From NCBI GenBank assembly GCA_016794505.1, contig JAEUJZ010000037.1, positions 330,220-394,219 of the forward strand: DNA of 64,000 bases, given 5' to 3'. Both the position numbers and the translations under genes were made by a program. Under the pieces are notes generated by a model. That model searched no databases and was not told the origin of the DNA. It was given only the letters and a program-made list of their open reading frames with translations. Shown here piece by piece: positions 18,310 through 26,372 of the stretch (position 1 is the first letter of the stretch; each line of letters opens with the position of its first letter). The stretch comes from Myxococcales bacterium (lineage in GTDB: Bacteria > Myxococcota_A > Polyangia > Palsa-1104 > JAEUJZ01).

Positions 18310-19747
18310 TCGGCAGGTTGACTTCCAATCGCAGCTTTGCGCCAGGGTCCGTGCAGAAGCGCAGCACGTGGATGTGTCCTGGACACCGGAGCGAGCCGAA
18401 CGCATCCGCACGGCCATTGCGCAGCGACATGTGGCTGCGACTCGACGACGGAACGCTCTGCGCATGGGCGGCATCGCAGCGCTGTTTCTTGCGGCGCTGT
18501 GGCTGCCGCGCAGCGGTTCGCTGCGCCCGTGGAGAAAAGACGCAAGCGGTAGCCTTGCCCAGACAGCGGGCATTCCGCCGGACAGTCATGCGACGGGAGG
18601 TGCGCCATCGTCCCCTGTGCCGCAGCCGCCGCTGGCAACAAACACCGCTGCGGCTGAAGCAGCCCAGCAGTCGTCGCTGCACCTTGCGGATGGATCGTCC
18701 GCGCGGCCCCGCGGTCCAAGCGCGGTCGCCGTGCGGCAAGAGAGCGCATCCCGCGTGCTCGTCGAGCTTTTGCGCGGCGGCGCTGATTTTTCCGTCACCC
18801 CGTCCACAGCTCGGCAGTTTCGCGTGGCGGCTGGTGGCGTCACGGTCGAGTCTTCAGGGTCGTCTTTTTCCGTCGATAAGCAGCCTGTCGGCGCAGCGGA
18901 CAAGACCGGCCTGCGCGTCACGGTCGCGGTCCGCGAAGGGCGCGTGCGCGTGTTTTGGGCGGGGCAGCAGGCGGTGCTGGTGGCGGGCGAGCGCGTCGAG
19001 TTTCAAGTCAGCGAGCGCAGCCTTGAGTTCACGCTGGGCCCCGCAAAAGTCGCGCCGGCCGCGAGTGCGTTGCCATCGTCGTCCCCATCAGAAGCGCGAA
19101 CGGATCAAGGCGCGATCGATCGTGCTGCGTCACCGAGACCCAGGCAGCTTTCGGCGCGAGCGACAAGCGGCGCTTCTGCCCCAGCAAGCTGGCGTCAGCT
19201 GGCGCGCTCGGGAAAATTTGAGCAGGCCTATCAGCAAGCCTTTGCGCCGGCTCACGTTTCCTTTCTGCCGTCGCCTTCGCCGAACGCGGCTGAAGTCCAC
19301 TTGTCGCCGCTCGTCGACGAAAATCCCGCGCCGGCAGATCTGCTGCTGCTCGCCGATGTCGCGCGTATGAGCCACCATCCCGCGTCGGCTGTAGCTCCGC
19401 TGCGGCGCTTGCTGGAACGGCACAGCGAGGATCCACGCGCGCCTCTGGCCGCATTCACACTGGGTCGCGTGCTGCTCGATGACATGGGGCAGGCGCGAAA
19501 AGCAGCCGAGAGCTTTCGTCGTACGCAGACGCTGGATGAGGAAGGACCGCTCAGCCACGATGCACTGGCGCGCGAAGTCGAGGCGTGGGCGCGGGCCGGG
19601 GACCTGTCGCAGGCTCGCGAGCGAGCGCGCGAATACCTTCGTCGGTATCCAAGCGGTCGCCGTGCTGGCACAGTTCGCCGCATGGCGGACCTGTCCGCCG
19701 CGCCCCCCGCAGAATCCACCGCCACAGCGAGCAGCCCGACGGAATAG
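18302..19747 (+). CDS. FecR-domain membrane protein with TPR-like tail, probable anti-sigma factor
   Basis: A 481-residue protein translationally coupled to the ECF sigma gene. The N-terminal 50 residues are cytosolic, followed by one membrane segment (LRMGGIAALFLAALWLPRSGS, about 54-74) and a Pro/Ala-rich linker. Residues about 150-245 form a FecR-type domain (ARQFRVAAGGVTVESSGSSFSV; VTVAVREGRVRVFWAGQQAVLVAGERVEF). The C-terminal third has helical repeats (FTLGRVLLDDMGQARKAAESFRRTQ; EVEAWARAGDLSQARERAREYLRRYP) similar to TPR or outer-membrane assembly lipoprotein repeats. It probably senses an envelope signal and holds the sigma factor. No TonB receptor is adjacent, unlike classical Fec systems. 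Confidence 0.88.
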   Translation: MPSRQVDFQSQLCARVRAEAQHVDVSWTPERAERIRTAIAQRHVAATRRRNALRMGGIAALFLAALWLPRSGSLRPWRKDASGSLAQTAGIPPDSHATGGAPSSPVPQPPLATNTAAAEAAQQSSLHLADGSSARPRGPSAVAVRQESASRVLVELLRGGADFSVTPSTARQFRVAAGGVTVESSGSSFSVDKQPVGAADKTGLRVTVAVREGRVRVFWAGQQAVLVAGERVEFQVSERSLEFTLGPAKVAPAASALPSSSPSEARTDQGAIDRAASPRPRQLSARATSGASAPASWRQLARSGKFEQAYQQAFAPAHVSFLPSPSPNAAEVHLSPLVDENPAPADLLLLADVARMSHHPASAVAPLRRLLERHSEDPRAPLAAFTLGRVLLDDMGQARKAAESFRRTQTLDEEGPLSHDALAREVEAWARAGDLSQARERAREYLRRYPSGRRAGTVRRMADLSAAPPAESTATASSPTE

Positions 19748-19770
19748 CGCCTCGCGCTAGACCAAATCGC

Positions 19771-20433
19771 CTAGTAGTACGGCGCCGGAACCGCGGGCTC
19801 GTCGAGGCGTCGGCTGTACGAGAAGGCGTGGAACTCACCCGGCTCTTGGCGATGCACTTCGCACCACCACTGCTGCCCCTGTGTTTCTTCCCGCGTCTTT
19901 AGGCAGGCTGCGCACGGCGGCTCGATCGTCGGCAGGTTGTCGAGAACATGCGTGTCCTTGGGACGCACGACCAAGACCGCGCAGGGCGACAGCCGTACCG
20001 TGCGCTCGGCCACCGATCCCAAGAGCAGGTGGCGAACACCGCGACGGCCATGGGTGCCCACAACGACGAGATCGGCGCTGATCTCGCCGGCTAGGCCTGC
20101 GATCTGTTCGGCGATCTTGCCCAGACGAATGTGGACGGTGCTCGGCACGCGTCGCGACGGATCCGGGCCCAGCATGCGATTGGTTTCGGCAATCAGCCGT
20201 TCCCGCATGTGATCGGTGATCTGCACCAGCGAGGCGCGACGATCTTGCAGCGGCACGATCTCGCTGGCTTCCTTGTCGACGACTGCGACGACGTGCAGCT
20301 CAGCATAGGGATTCCGGCGAGCCAGCGAGATCGCTTCAGCAAACGCCAGAGAGCCCAGATCAGAAAAATCAGTGGCCACCAGGATGCGGTACTTTTCGGC
20401 AGACGAGCTGCCTTTATCGGTCTGTGTTTCCAT
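19771..20433 (-). CDS. Universal stress protein with C-terminal cysteine/histidine motif
   Basis: A 220-residue UspA-family protein. Residues 15-156 form the domain: YRILVATDFSDLGSLAF at the N-terminus and the ATP-binding signature G-x2-G-x9-GS (GTHGRRGVRHLLLGSVAERTV, 126-146). An additional tail of about 60 residues contains Cys174-x2-Cys177-x13-Cys191-x2-His194, the spacing of a small zinc ribbon. The usual family length is about 140-160, so the tail is an addition. It is monocistronic on the minus strand, convergent with the FecR gene. Confidence 0.92.
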   Translation of the reverse strand: METQTDKGSSSAEKYRILVATDFSDLGSLAFAEAISLARRNPYAELHVVAVVDKEASEIVPLQDRRASLVQITDHMRERLIAETNRMLGPDPSRRVPSTVHIRLGKIAEQIAGLAGEISADLVVVGTHGRRGVRHLLLGSVAERTVRLSPCAVLVVRPKDTHVLDNLPTIEPPCAACLKTREETQGQQWWCEVHRQEPGEFHAFSYSRRLDEPAVPAPYY

Positions 20434-20523
20434 GACTTATTCTCCAGCGAGCGCGACGGCCACACCCCAGGTTCCCAGGGCCTGCGCGTCCCGCCGTTTG
20501 TCGATCGAAGCGGCGTGCATGCT

Positions 20524-21441
20524 TTAGCGCGTCGGGGTGTAGCGGGTCATCGGCGCGGACGAGACCGCTCGCATCCACTGCCAGAGAAGTCCGGCTTCCG
20601 CTTGCGAGACGTGCTTGAGCGCTGGCATCTGCTGCCAGGTCGCTTTGTATTCCACGCGATACGCGATGTGCATATACAGCTTCTGTTCCGTGCTGCGGTA
20701 CGTGTGCAACGGCAGCGGCGTCGCATAGTCCCAGCCGAAGTGCGCTCCTACTTTGTTTACGCCGTGACAGAACTGGCAGTTCTGGCGAAACACTTCAAAG
20801 CCGGGACGCACGTCGGCGCTGGGGACAAACTGTCGATAGTACGCGGTGCCCTCGACGAACTCGATGCCGGTCAGCGATCCGGCCAAGCGCCACGGAGAGA
20901 AGTTGGCGAGCGCTGCCTCGGTCATCTCGGGATGCCAGCCATCGGCCACCACGATCTTGTTTCCCGAAAACGCCACCTGGCGAACGTCGGCATAGCCTTC
21001 GACGGACTTGTTCACCGGGGGTAGCTCCGTGCGATACGGCCCCTCGGCAGTGGTACTGCGCGACAGCGCCACGAACGGCGCCACGCGCTTCATCGTCGCC
21101 GCGTCACGAAACGGCAGCGGAATGACGACGCCGTTGTGAAAGTGAAGCAGCGCCAGATCCGTGCCCTTGGGCGGCGTGTACTTGGCCCAGATGTCGCTGA
21201 GCGCGACGCCGCGGTAATACGCGCTGGAGCCGTACTGCACATCGGTCCGCTGCTCTTGCTTCTGCGGCAGCGACTCTAGATCCACGGTCTGTGGGCTCTG
21301 TTTCGCCGGGTCCTGCTCTTTTTTGCCATACACCCCAGCGGCCCGAACCCATAGCTGAACAGGCTGAGCCGCCTCGGCATGGGCAGTCAGCGCCAGCGTC
21401 GAGGCCGCGATGAAGAACGATGAACCATTAGTAATTCGCAT
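20524..21441 (-). CDS. Periplasmic cytochrome c with N-terminal oxidoreductase-like domain
   Basis: A 305-residue secreted protein with a signal peptide (SSFFIAASTLALTAHAEAAQ). The C-terminal 100 residues hold a single c-type haem site CQFCH at 222-226, with candidate axial Met in QQMPALKH. The N-terminal part (VDLESLPQKQEQRTDVQYGSSAYYRGVALSDIWAKY; VADGWHPEMTEAALANFSPWRLA) resembles the substrate fold of sulfite-oxidase-type proteins, where a line such as RGVALSDIW is common, but no cofactor-binding Cys of that family is visible. An electron-transfer role is inferred. A longer frame starts at 21519; the shorter start gives a clean signal peptide, although no good ribosome-binding site precedes it. 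Confidence 0.78.
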   Translation of the reverse strand: MRITNGSSFFIAASTLALTAHAEAAQPVQLWVRAAGVYGKKEQDPAKQSPQTVDLESLPQKQEQRTDVQYGSSAYYRGVALSDIWAKYTPPKGTDLALLHFHNGVVIPLPFRDAATMKRVAPFVALSRSTTAEGPYRTELPPVNKSVEGYADVRQVAFSGNKIVVADGWHPEMTEAALANFSPWRLAGSLTGIEFVEGTAYYRQFVPSADVRPGFEVFRQNCQFCHGVNKVGAHFGWDYATPLPLHTYRSTEQKLYMHIAYRVEYKATWQQMPALKHVSQAEAGLLWQWMRAVSSAPMTRYTPTR

Positions 21442-21642
21442 TGCATTTTTTCGATGCAATGTACGGGCCAGCGATTTCCTGGCCGGCCCGCCCCCAAAGC
21501 ACGCGAAATCTGCGGACACGCGAGCGCACGCAGCAGGTCTTGCGCAGAGCCGGACAGGCTCTCCCCGCAGCGCCTGCGTCTTCCGGGGTTCACAGGTCGT
21601 GCCTTGGCGCCGCGCCGCAGCGGCTTGCCGCGGCCACGTGCG

Positions 21643-22137
21643 TTACTTCGCCGACAGGCCTGCAAGGACCTTTTGCGCGTGGCCCGCCACTTTCACCTTG
21701 CGATAGGCCGCGAGCAAGCGTCCGTCGGGCGCGATGACAAAGGTCGAGCGGATCAAGCCCATCGACTTCTTGCCATACATGTTCTTTTCCCCCCAAGCGC
21801 CATACGCCTGCGCGACGACCGCGCCCGGATCGGAAAGCAGCAGAAAGGGCAGCGAGAACTTGCTCTTGAACTTCTGGTGCGAAGCGACGCTGTCCGGGCT
21901 GATTCCGAGGATGACGGCGTTTTGCTGCGCATAGGCCGCCTGCGCATCGCGGAAGTCACAGCTTTCCTGCGTACATCCGGGCGTGTTGTCCTTGGGATAG
22001 AAATACAGAACCACGCTGCGGCCACGGAGCTCGCGCAGCGTATGCAGGGCGCCGTCATCGCCGTATAGCTCAAACTCTGGCGCCGACTGTCCGACGGTGG
22101 CAACAGCGACGTGGGGGACTTCGGATGTGCTCATCAT
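21643..22137 (-). CDS. bcp: Thiol peroxidase of the bacterioferritin-comigratory (BCP/PrxQ) type
   Basis: A 164-residue peroxiredoxin that reduces hydrogen peroxide and organic peroxides. The motif TPGCTQESCDFRD carries the peroxidatic Cys and a resolving Cys five residues later, the atypical two-Cys arrangement of BCP/PrxQ. VVLYFYPKDNTPGC, VILGISPDSVASHQKF and STFVIAPDGRL are conserved blocks. The start at 22137 is chosen because GAGGAAG lies about 7 bases upstream; a frame beginning at 22176 adds 13 unconserved residues. It is divergent from the TPR protein gene. Confidence 0.95.
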   Translation of the reverse strand: MMSTSEVPHVAVATVGQSAPEFELYGDDGALHTLRELRGRSVVLYFYPKDNTPGCTQESCDFRDAQAAYAQQNAVILGISPDSVASHQKFKSKFSLPFLLLSDPGAVVAQAYGAWGEKNMYGKKSMGLIRSTFVIAPDGRLLAAYRKVKVAGHAQKVLAGLSAK

Positions 22138-22266
22138 GGTTGGCTTCCTCGCGCCGCTGCTCTTATGTCGTCGCACCGGAAGCTGTCAAGCGAGCCCAGC
22201 CACGATTCTTCGTCGACCGCCAAGGCCCTCGCCTTCCGCGGTATAGTGATGGTTTACGACGTGTGT

Positions 22267-23112
22267 ATGGCCAAGCACAGGAATGCAGCGCAGCTACGCC
22301 GATGGGGTCGTGGATTCCTATTTCTTGTGACATTCCTTTTTTCGTCACAAGCGCCAGCCAGCATCCAAGACGACGCCGCGTTTCGCGAACAGTATCTGCG
22401 CGCCAGCAAGCTGTACGCCGCCAAGGACTATGCGGCGGCCATTCCGGTGCTGCAAGCCGCGTACGCCCTCCAGCCGGCGCCTCAGCTTCTTTACAACATC
22501 GGGCAGGCCTATCGCCGCTTGGAACAGTGGTCTTCCGCCCGCGTGTATTTCGAGATGTATGCCGCCCTGAGCCGCGATCTGACGCCGCCGGCCCGCGCTG
22601 CGTTGGAAAGTGTGCTCAACGAAGTGAGCGAACGCGAGCGCGCCGAGCGCCGGCCCGAGGTCATCGAAAAGACGCGCACGCTGGTGATCCAAGAAGAAAA
22701 GCCACTGCCGCGCTGGCTGCGTCCCCTGGGAATCTCGGCGGGTGCAAGCGGCCTGGGAATCGCCACGGCCGGCGCCGTCCTTTGGGGTCTGCACGGCCAG
22801 TGCGCGCAGCCAGCCGAGCCTCCGGCGACGCAGTGCATGCAAGTCTTCAACAGTGACCGCCTGGGGGTCGCGCTGACGGCCGCAGGCGTTGGGCTTCTGG
22901 CGGTGGGCGCAGTGACCTTTGGTCTGTCCTTTCGTCGTCCCAGCCGCCCGCAAAAGCGTGTCGAACGGGACAGCGTGCTAGAAGAACAGCTCATCGTTCC
23001 GTCGGTCCAGCTCACTGGTGAGCCACCGCCGAGCGGCTGGAACAAGGACGGTACGCAAGTGGAGCCCCCGCCCGCTGGCTGGGGTCCAGACGGCCAGCGC
23101 CTGCCGTATTAG
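22267..23112 (+). CDS. TPR-containing membrane/secreted protein of unknown function
   Basis: A 281-residue protein with a signal or anchor segment (GFLFLVTFLFSSQAPAS). Residues about 35-120 are TPR-like (YLRASKLYAAKDYAAAIPVLQAAYALQPAPQLLYNIGQAYRRLEQWSSARVYFEMY). Two further hydrophobic segments follow (GISAGASGLGIATAGAVLWGL and GVALTAAGVGLLAVGAVTFGL) separated by a short loop with two cysteines. The C-terminal 50 residues are Pro-rich with two copies of a PPP-(S/A)-GW-(N/G)-x-DG element. This TPR-plus-two-TM layout is common in myxobacteria, but its role is not known to me. The start is uncertain between ATG 22249 and 22267. Confidence 0.75.
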   Translation: MAKHRNAAQLRRWGRGFLFLVTFLFSSQAPASIQDDAAFREQYLRASKLYAAKDYAAAIPVLQAAYALQPAPQLLYNIGQAYRRLEQWSSARVYFEMYAALSRDLTPPARAALESVLNEVSERERAERRPEVIEKTRTLVIQEEKPLPRWLRPLGISAGASGLGIATAGAVLWGLHGQCAQPAEPPATQCMQVFNSDRLGVALTAAGVGLLAVGAVTFGLSFRRPSRPQKRVERDSVLEEQLIVPSVQLTGEPPPSGWNKDGTQVEPPPAGWGPDGQRLPY

Positions 23113-23186
23113 CGGATTCCTTTTTCATTCCGTTTTCTTTGGTAATTGACATCCATTTGTCTCAATAAAGGAGTCACAGAGCCACG

Positions 23187-24890
23187 ATGTCTTCTCGTCG
23201 CGATCGCAGCACCCGCTCGGGGCTAGAGCTTGCCGCCACCTTGGATGGTTCCTGTGCAGCGAAACCGCCGTCGCATGCGGTCGCTGGCTTGGCTGATACC
23301 CTTGCGGCTGAGCCGGCTGAGCCGCAAGCGCGTGACGTGACCCTCGATCCCGCAGCCTGTGACAGCGCGCAGCCAGGCGATGAGTCGGTCGTTCAGATCG
23401 GGCCTGCCGACGCGCTGCCGACGCGCATCGGGCGCTATCTGATCCTGCGTCAGCTTGGGCGAGGGGGCATGGGCGTGGTCTATTCGGCGTACGACCCCGA
23501 TCTGGATCGCAAGGTCGCGATCAAAGTCGTGCGCGACGGCATGCAGCAGCGCGCCCGCGGGCGCAGCCGGGTGCAGCAGGAAGCGCAGGCCATGGCCCGT
23601 GTCTCGCACCCCAACGTCGTCCACGTCTATGAAGTTGGCGAGGATCATGAGTCGCAAGGCGGCCGCATCTTCATCGCCATGGAGTTCGTCCCCGGCATGT
23701 CGCTTCTGCACTGGCAGGAACAACACCCGCTGCGCGATCCGCGCGCCTTCGATGCCCGTCTGCGTCTGTATCTGCAAGCCGCAGCCGGCCTCGCCGCCGC
23801 CCACCAGTGCGGCCTGATCCACCGCGACTTTAAGCCAGACAACGTGCTGATCGGGGACGATGGACGGGCGCGGGTGCTCGACTTTGGCTTGGCGCGAGCG
23901 CTTTCTCCGACGAGCGCCGTCGAGGAACAGCCAGCGAGCAGCGTCAGCTTGGCCGGGACCTCGTTTGACAACCTGAAGAGCAGTCGCGAGCGGCTGACGC
24001 AGGCCGGATCGATCATGGGCACGCCGGGCTATATGGCGCCCGAGCAGGTAAGCGGCGACGAAGCGGATGCGCGCAGCGATCAGTTCAGCTTCTGCGCCGC
24101 GCTGTACGAAGCGCTGTACGGCGTGCTGCCTTTTCCCGGCGAGACGTTCGAGCAGTTCGCCGAAAACGTGCGCACCGCTGCGCTTCCGGCCGCCCTGCCG
24201 CGAGCGCTCGGCGGCATCGAAATCCCGACGGTGATCGAGCGAGCCCTGCGGTGCGGCCTGGCGCGCGATCCAGCGGCGCGCTTTCCATCGATGCAGGCGC
24301 TCATCCGCGAGCTAGAACACGGCCTCTTGCCCGATGCCGACAACGAGAACACGCGGCGCATCAAGCGACGCTCGACGCTGGTGGGCATCGGCATCTTGTT
24401 CGGAGTGATCATCCTTCGGCGCATCGCGCTGCGTGTCTCTGGCCCCGATCCGCGCAGCGCGGTGTTGATGGCCTGGACCATGGCGCTGGCTTTCGCAGGC
24501 AGCATGGTATCGGCGCGCAAGCTGATCCAACGCCAGCCACGCTATCGCCAGTTCGCGTGGGGGATTGGGGCGCTGCTTGGTTTTGTGGCGCTCGGTCGCA
24601 CCCTGGGCCTGGTGATCGGCCTAACCGCCGAGCAGTATCTGCCATTGGAAGTTCTGGGGGTGACCACGCTGCTCGTCTATGACATCCCCGCCGCGGGGCG
24701 CCGCCAGATTGGCCCCTTGGTCGGCTGCTTGCTGTCGCTTGTGCTGCTTTTTTATCTGCCAAAATATCGCATTATTTATATTAATATTTTGTATTTGTTT
24801 ATTTTCTATACATCTGGATATCTCCGTCTGAGCGCTCGTGCGATGGATTCCCAAACAGCCTCCGATGATAGGGGCCAATCGGGGCGCTGA
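23187..24890 (+). CDS. Ser/Thr protein kinase with multi-pass membrane C-terminus
   Basis: A 567-residue protein. Residues about 80-380 are a full kinase: GRGGMGVVYSAYD, VAIKVV, HRDFKPDN, DFGLAR and GTPGYMAPEQ. The C-terminal 170 residues have about five hydrophobic segments (LVGIGILFGVIILRRIAL; VLMAWTMALAFAGSMVSA; WGIGALLGFVALGRTLGLVIGL; GPLVGCLLSLVLLFYLP; and an Ile/Tyr/Phe-rich last helix). The last helix is encoded by a strikingly AT-rich stretch at about 24745-24825, unlike the rest of the gene. The gene ends immediately beside the stop codon of the convergent minus-strand gene. Confidence 0.93.
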   Translation: MSSRRDRSTRSGLELAATLDGSCAAKPPSHAVAGLADTLAAEPAEPQARDVTLDPAACDSAQPGDESVVQIGPADALPTRIGRYLILRQLGRGGMGVVYSAYDPDLDRKVAIKVVRDGMQQRARGRSRVQQEAQAMARVSHPNVVHVYEVGEDHESQGGRIFIAMEFVPGMSLLHWQEQHPLRDPRAFDARLRLYLQAAAGLAAAHQCGLIHRDFKPDNVLIGDDGRARVLDFGLARALSPTSAVEEQPASSVSLAGTSFDNLKSSRERLTQAGSIMGTPGYMAPEQVSGDEADARSDQFSFCAALYEALYGVLPFPGETFEQFAENVRTAALPAALPRALGGIEIPTVIERALRCGLARDPAARFPSMQALIRELEHGLLPDADNENTRRIKRRSTLVGIGILFGVIILRRIALRVSGPDPRSAVLMAWTMALAFAGSMVSARKLIQRQPRYRQFAWGIGALLGFVALGRTLGLVIGLTAEQYLPLEVLGVTTLLVYDIPAAGRRQIGPLVGCLLSLVLLFYLPKYRIIYINILYLFIFYTSGYLRLSARAMDSQTASDDRGQSGR

Positions 24891-25442
24891 TCAGCCGGCG
24901 CTTTTGGGAACCTGGCCTTGCACGAGCTCGGCATGGCCCCCCAGGCGGCGGACGGTGGGCAGCAGGTTGCCAAACGCCTCGCGAAGCTGACCGTTGCGCT
25001 GCTCGACCGCGTGCAGGATCTGGGACAGGGTGGCGCGGATCTGCGCTTCGTTTTCCGGCGGCATGCGCACGACGATCGCGGCGACGATGCGCTGCGCGGG
25101 CACTCGGCCCAGCGGCGGAAAGGTCGTCTCTTCGACGCGCTTGCCGTTGTCCAAGGTCTTTGCGGAAAGCGGCTGCAGCTCGGCCAGCAAGCGGCCGCTG
25201 CCGTCTAAAAGCAGGGCCCACGCGGTCTGATCCGACCTGCCTGCCGTACGCTTTTCGATGCGCACAACGATCTGGCTGGTGATCGGGATCTCGTCGGGAG
25301 CACTGGCCGCAGGCAGGGCGCGCAGGCTGACGGCGAAGCGGCGATCCTGTGCCTGCTTCAGCGTGCGGAAGCCGACGGCGGCGACGAGCGCGATCACCAA
25401 GGCAAAGCCGAAAATAAACAGGCGTCCGGGGATGGCTTTCAT
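24891..25442 (-). CDS. Single-pass membrane protein, last gene of the glgA operon
   Basis: A 183-residue protein with an N-terminal anchor (IPGRLFIFGFALVIALVAAVGF) and a mostly periplasmic remainder. The middle looks beta-rich (ITSQIVVRIEKRTAGRSDQTAWALLLDGSGRLLAELQPL), and the C-terminus is helical (ENEAQIRATLSQILHAVEQRNGQLREAFGNLLPTVRRLGG). I recognise no family. Its start lies 13 bases after the PpsR-type gene, so it is probably co-transcribed. The larger upstream-extended frame (to 25646) overlaps that gene and is rejected. Confidence 0.7.
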   Translation of the reverse strand: MKAIPGRLFIFGFALVIALVAAVGFRTLKQAQDRRFAVSLRALPAASAPDEIPITSQIVVRIEKRTAGRSDQTAWALLLDGSGRLLAELQPLSAKTLDNGKRVEETTFPPLGRVPAQRIVAAIVVRMPPENEAQIRATLSQILHAVEQRNGQLREAFGNLLPTVRRLGGHAELVQGQVPKSAG

Positions 25443-25455
25443 GCGCGCGATTGCA

Positions 25456-26343
25456 CTACTTCTCGCCGTCCGAGAGAAGGTGATTTTGCGTCTGTCGTTG
25501 GTGCGCCGCGGAAAACGCGCGCAGGATGTCGGCGGCGGTCTCTTCGATGGCCTTGCCGGTGATATCGACCACGGTCCAGCCGGGGTGGGCGGAAAACAGC
25601 GAGCGGGCGAAATAGATCTCGCGCAGGATGTGCTCGCGCTGGCCATAGCTCATGTCAGGCACCAGATCCAAGTGCAGGCGCAAGAGGCGCTGGCGACGGA
25701 TGGCGAGCAGCGCTTCGGGCTGGATGGTCAGCGCGAACACCCGCTCGGGCGCGACCTCGGCAAGCTGAGAGGGCGGCGGCACGTCGAGCACCACGGGCAC
25801 GTTGGCGACCTTGAAGCCCTTCTGAGCCAGATAGATCGAAAGCGGCGTCTTGGATGTGCGACTGACGCCGACCAGCACCAGATCGGCGCGCAGCAGGGCA
25901 TCGGGCTCGCGCCCGTCGTCGCTGTGGACGGTAAACTCGATGGCTTCCATGCGGCGGTAATAGCCGGTCGAAACGGTGTGCAAAAGGCCAGGGATACCGC
26001 GCGGCTCGATGCCGAAGAAGCCAGCCAGCGAGCCAAGCAGCGAGCCGAGCAAGTCAACACAGCGCACGCTGCGCTCGCCACAGCGCCGGAACAAAAGCTC
26101 GCGCTCTTCGGGACGGACCAGCGTCGAGACGATCAGCGCCTGCGCGACCTGGGCTTCAGCGACGACAGTGTCGACATCGTGCTCGTGGCGCAGATGGGGA
26201 AAGACGCGCAGGTCGATGTCGCTGTCGTCGATTTCGAACTGCGACAGAGCGGCTCGCACGACCTTTTCTGCGGTCTCGCCAGTCGCGTCCGACACGACAA
26301 AGATGGCGCGCGGCGGCGACGTGTTGGAACCGACAGAAGACAT
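25456..26343 (-). CDS. ppsR: Pyruvate,phosphate dikinase / PEP synthetase regulatory protein
   Basis: A 295-residue bifunctional ADP-dependent kinase and Pi-dependent phosphorylase family member (DUF299), which switches PEP synthetase or PPDK off and on by threonine phosphorylation. The N-terminal VVSDATGETAEKVVRAALSQF and the P-loop-like GVSRTSKTPLSIYLAQKG are diagnostic, as are PGLLHTVSTGYYRRMEAIEF and DMSYGQREHILREIYFARSLF. It would control gluconeogenic carbon flow. The start is probably ATG 26343; ATG 26364 is also possible and neither has a strong ribosome-binding site. It follows the radical SAM gene directly and ends 13 bases before the membrane protein gene. Confidence 0.95.
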   Translation of the reverse strand: MSSVGSNTSPPRAIFVVSDATGETAEKVVRAALSQFEIDDSDIDLRVFPHLRHEHDVDTVVAEAQVAQALIVSTLVRPEERELLFRRCGERSVRCVDLLGSLLGSLAGFFGIEPRGIPGLLHTVSTGYYRRMEAIEFTVHSDDGREPDALLRADLVLVGVSRTSKTPLSIYLAQKGFKVANVPVVLDVPPPSQLAEVAPERVFALTIQPEALLAIRRQRLLRLHLDLVPDMSYGQREHILREIYFARSLFSAHPGWTVVDITGKAIEETAADILRAFSAAHQRQTQNHLLSDGEK

Positions 26344-26372
26344 GGGATCGCCGACTGGGAACATGGCTGCGC

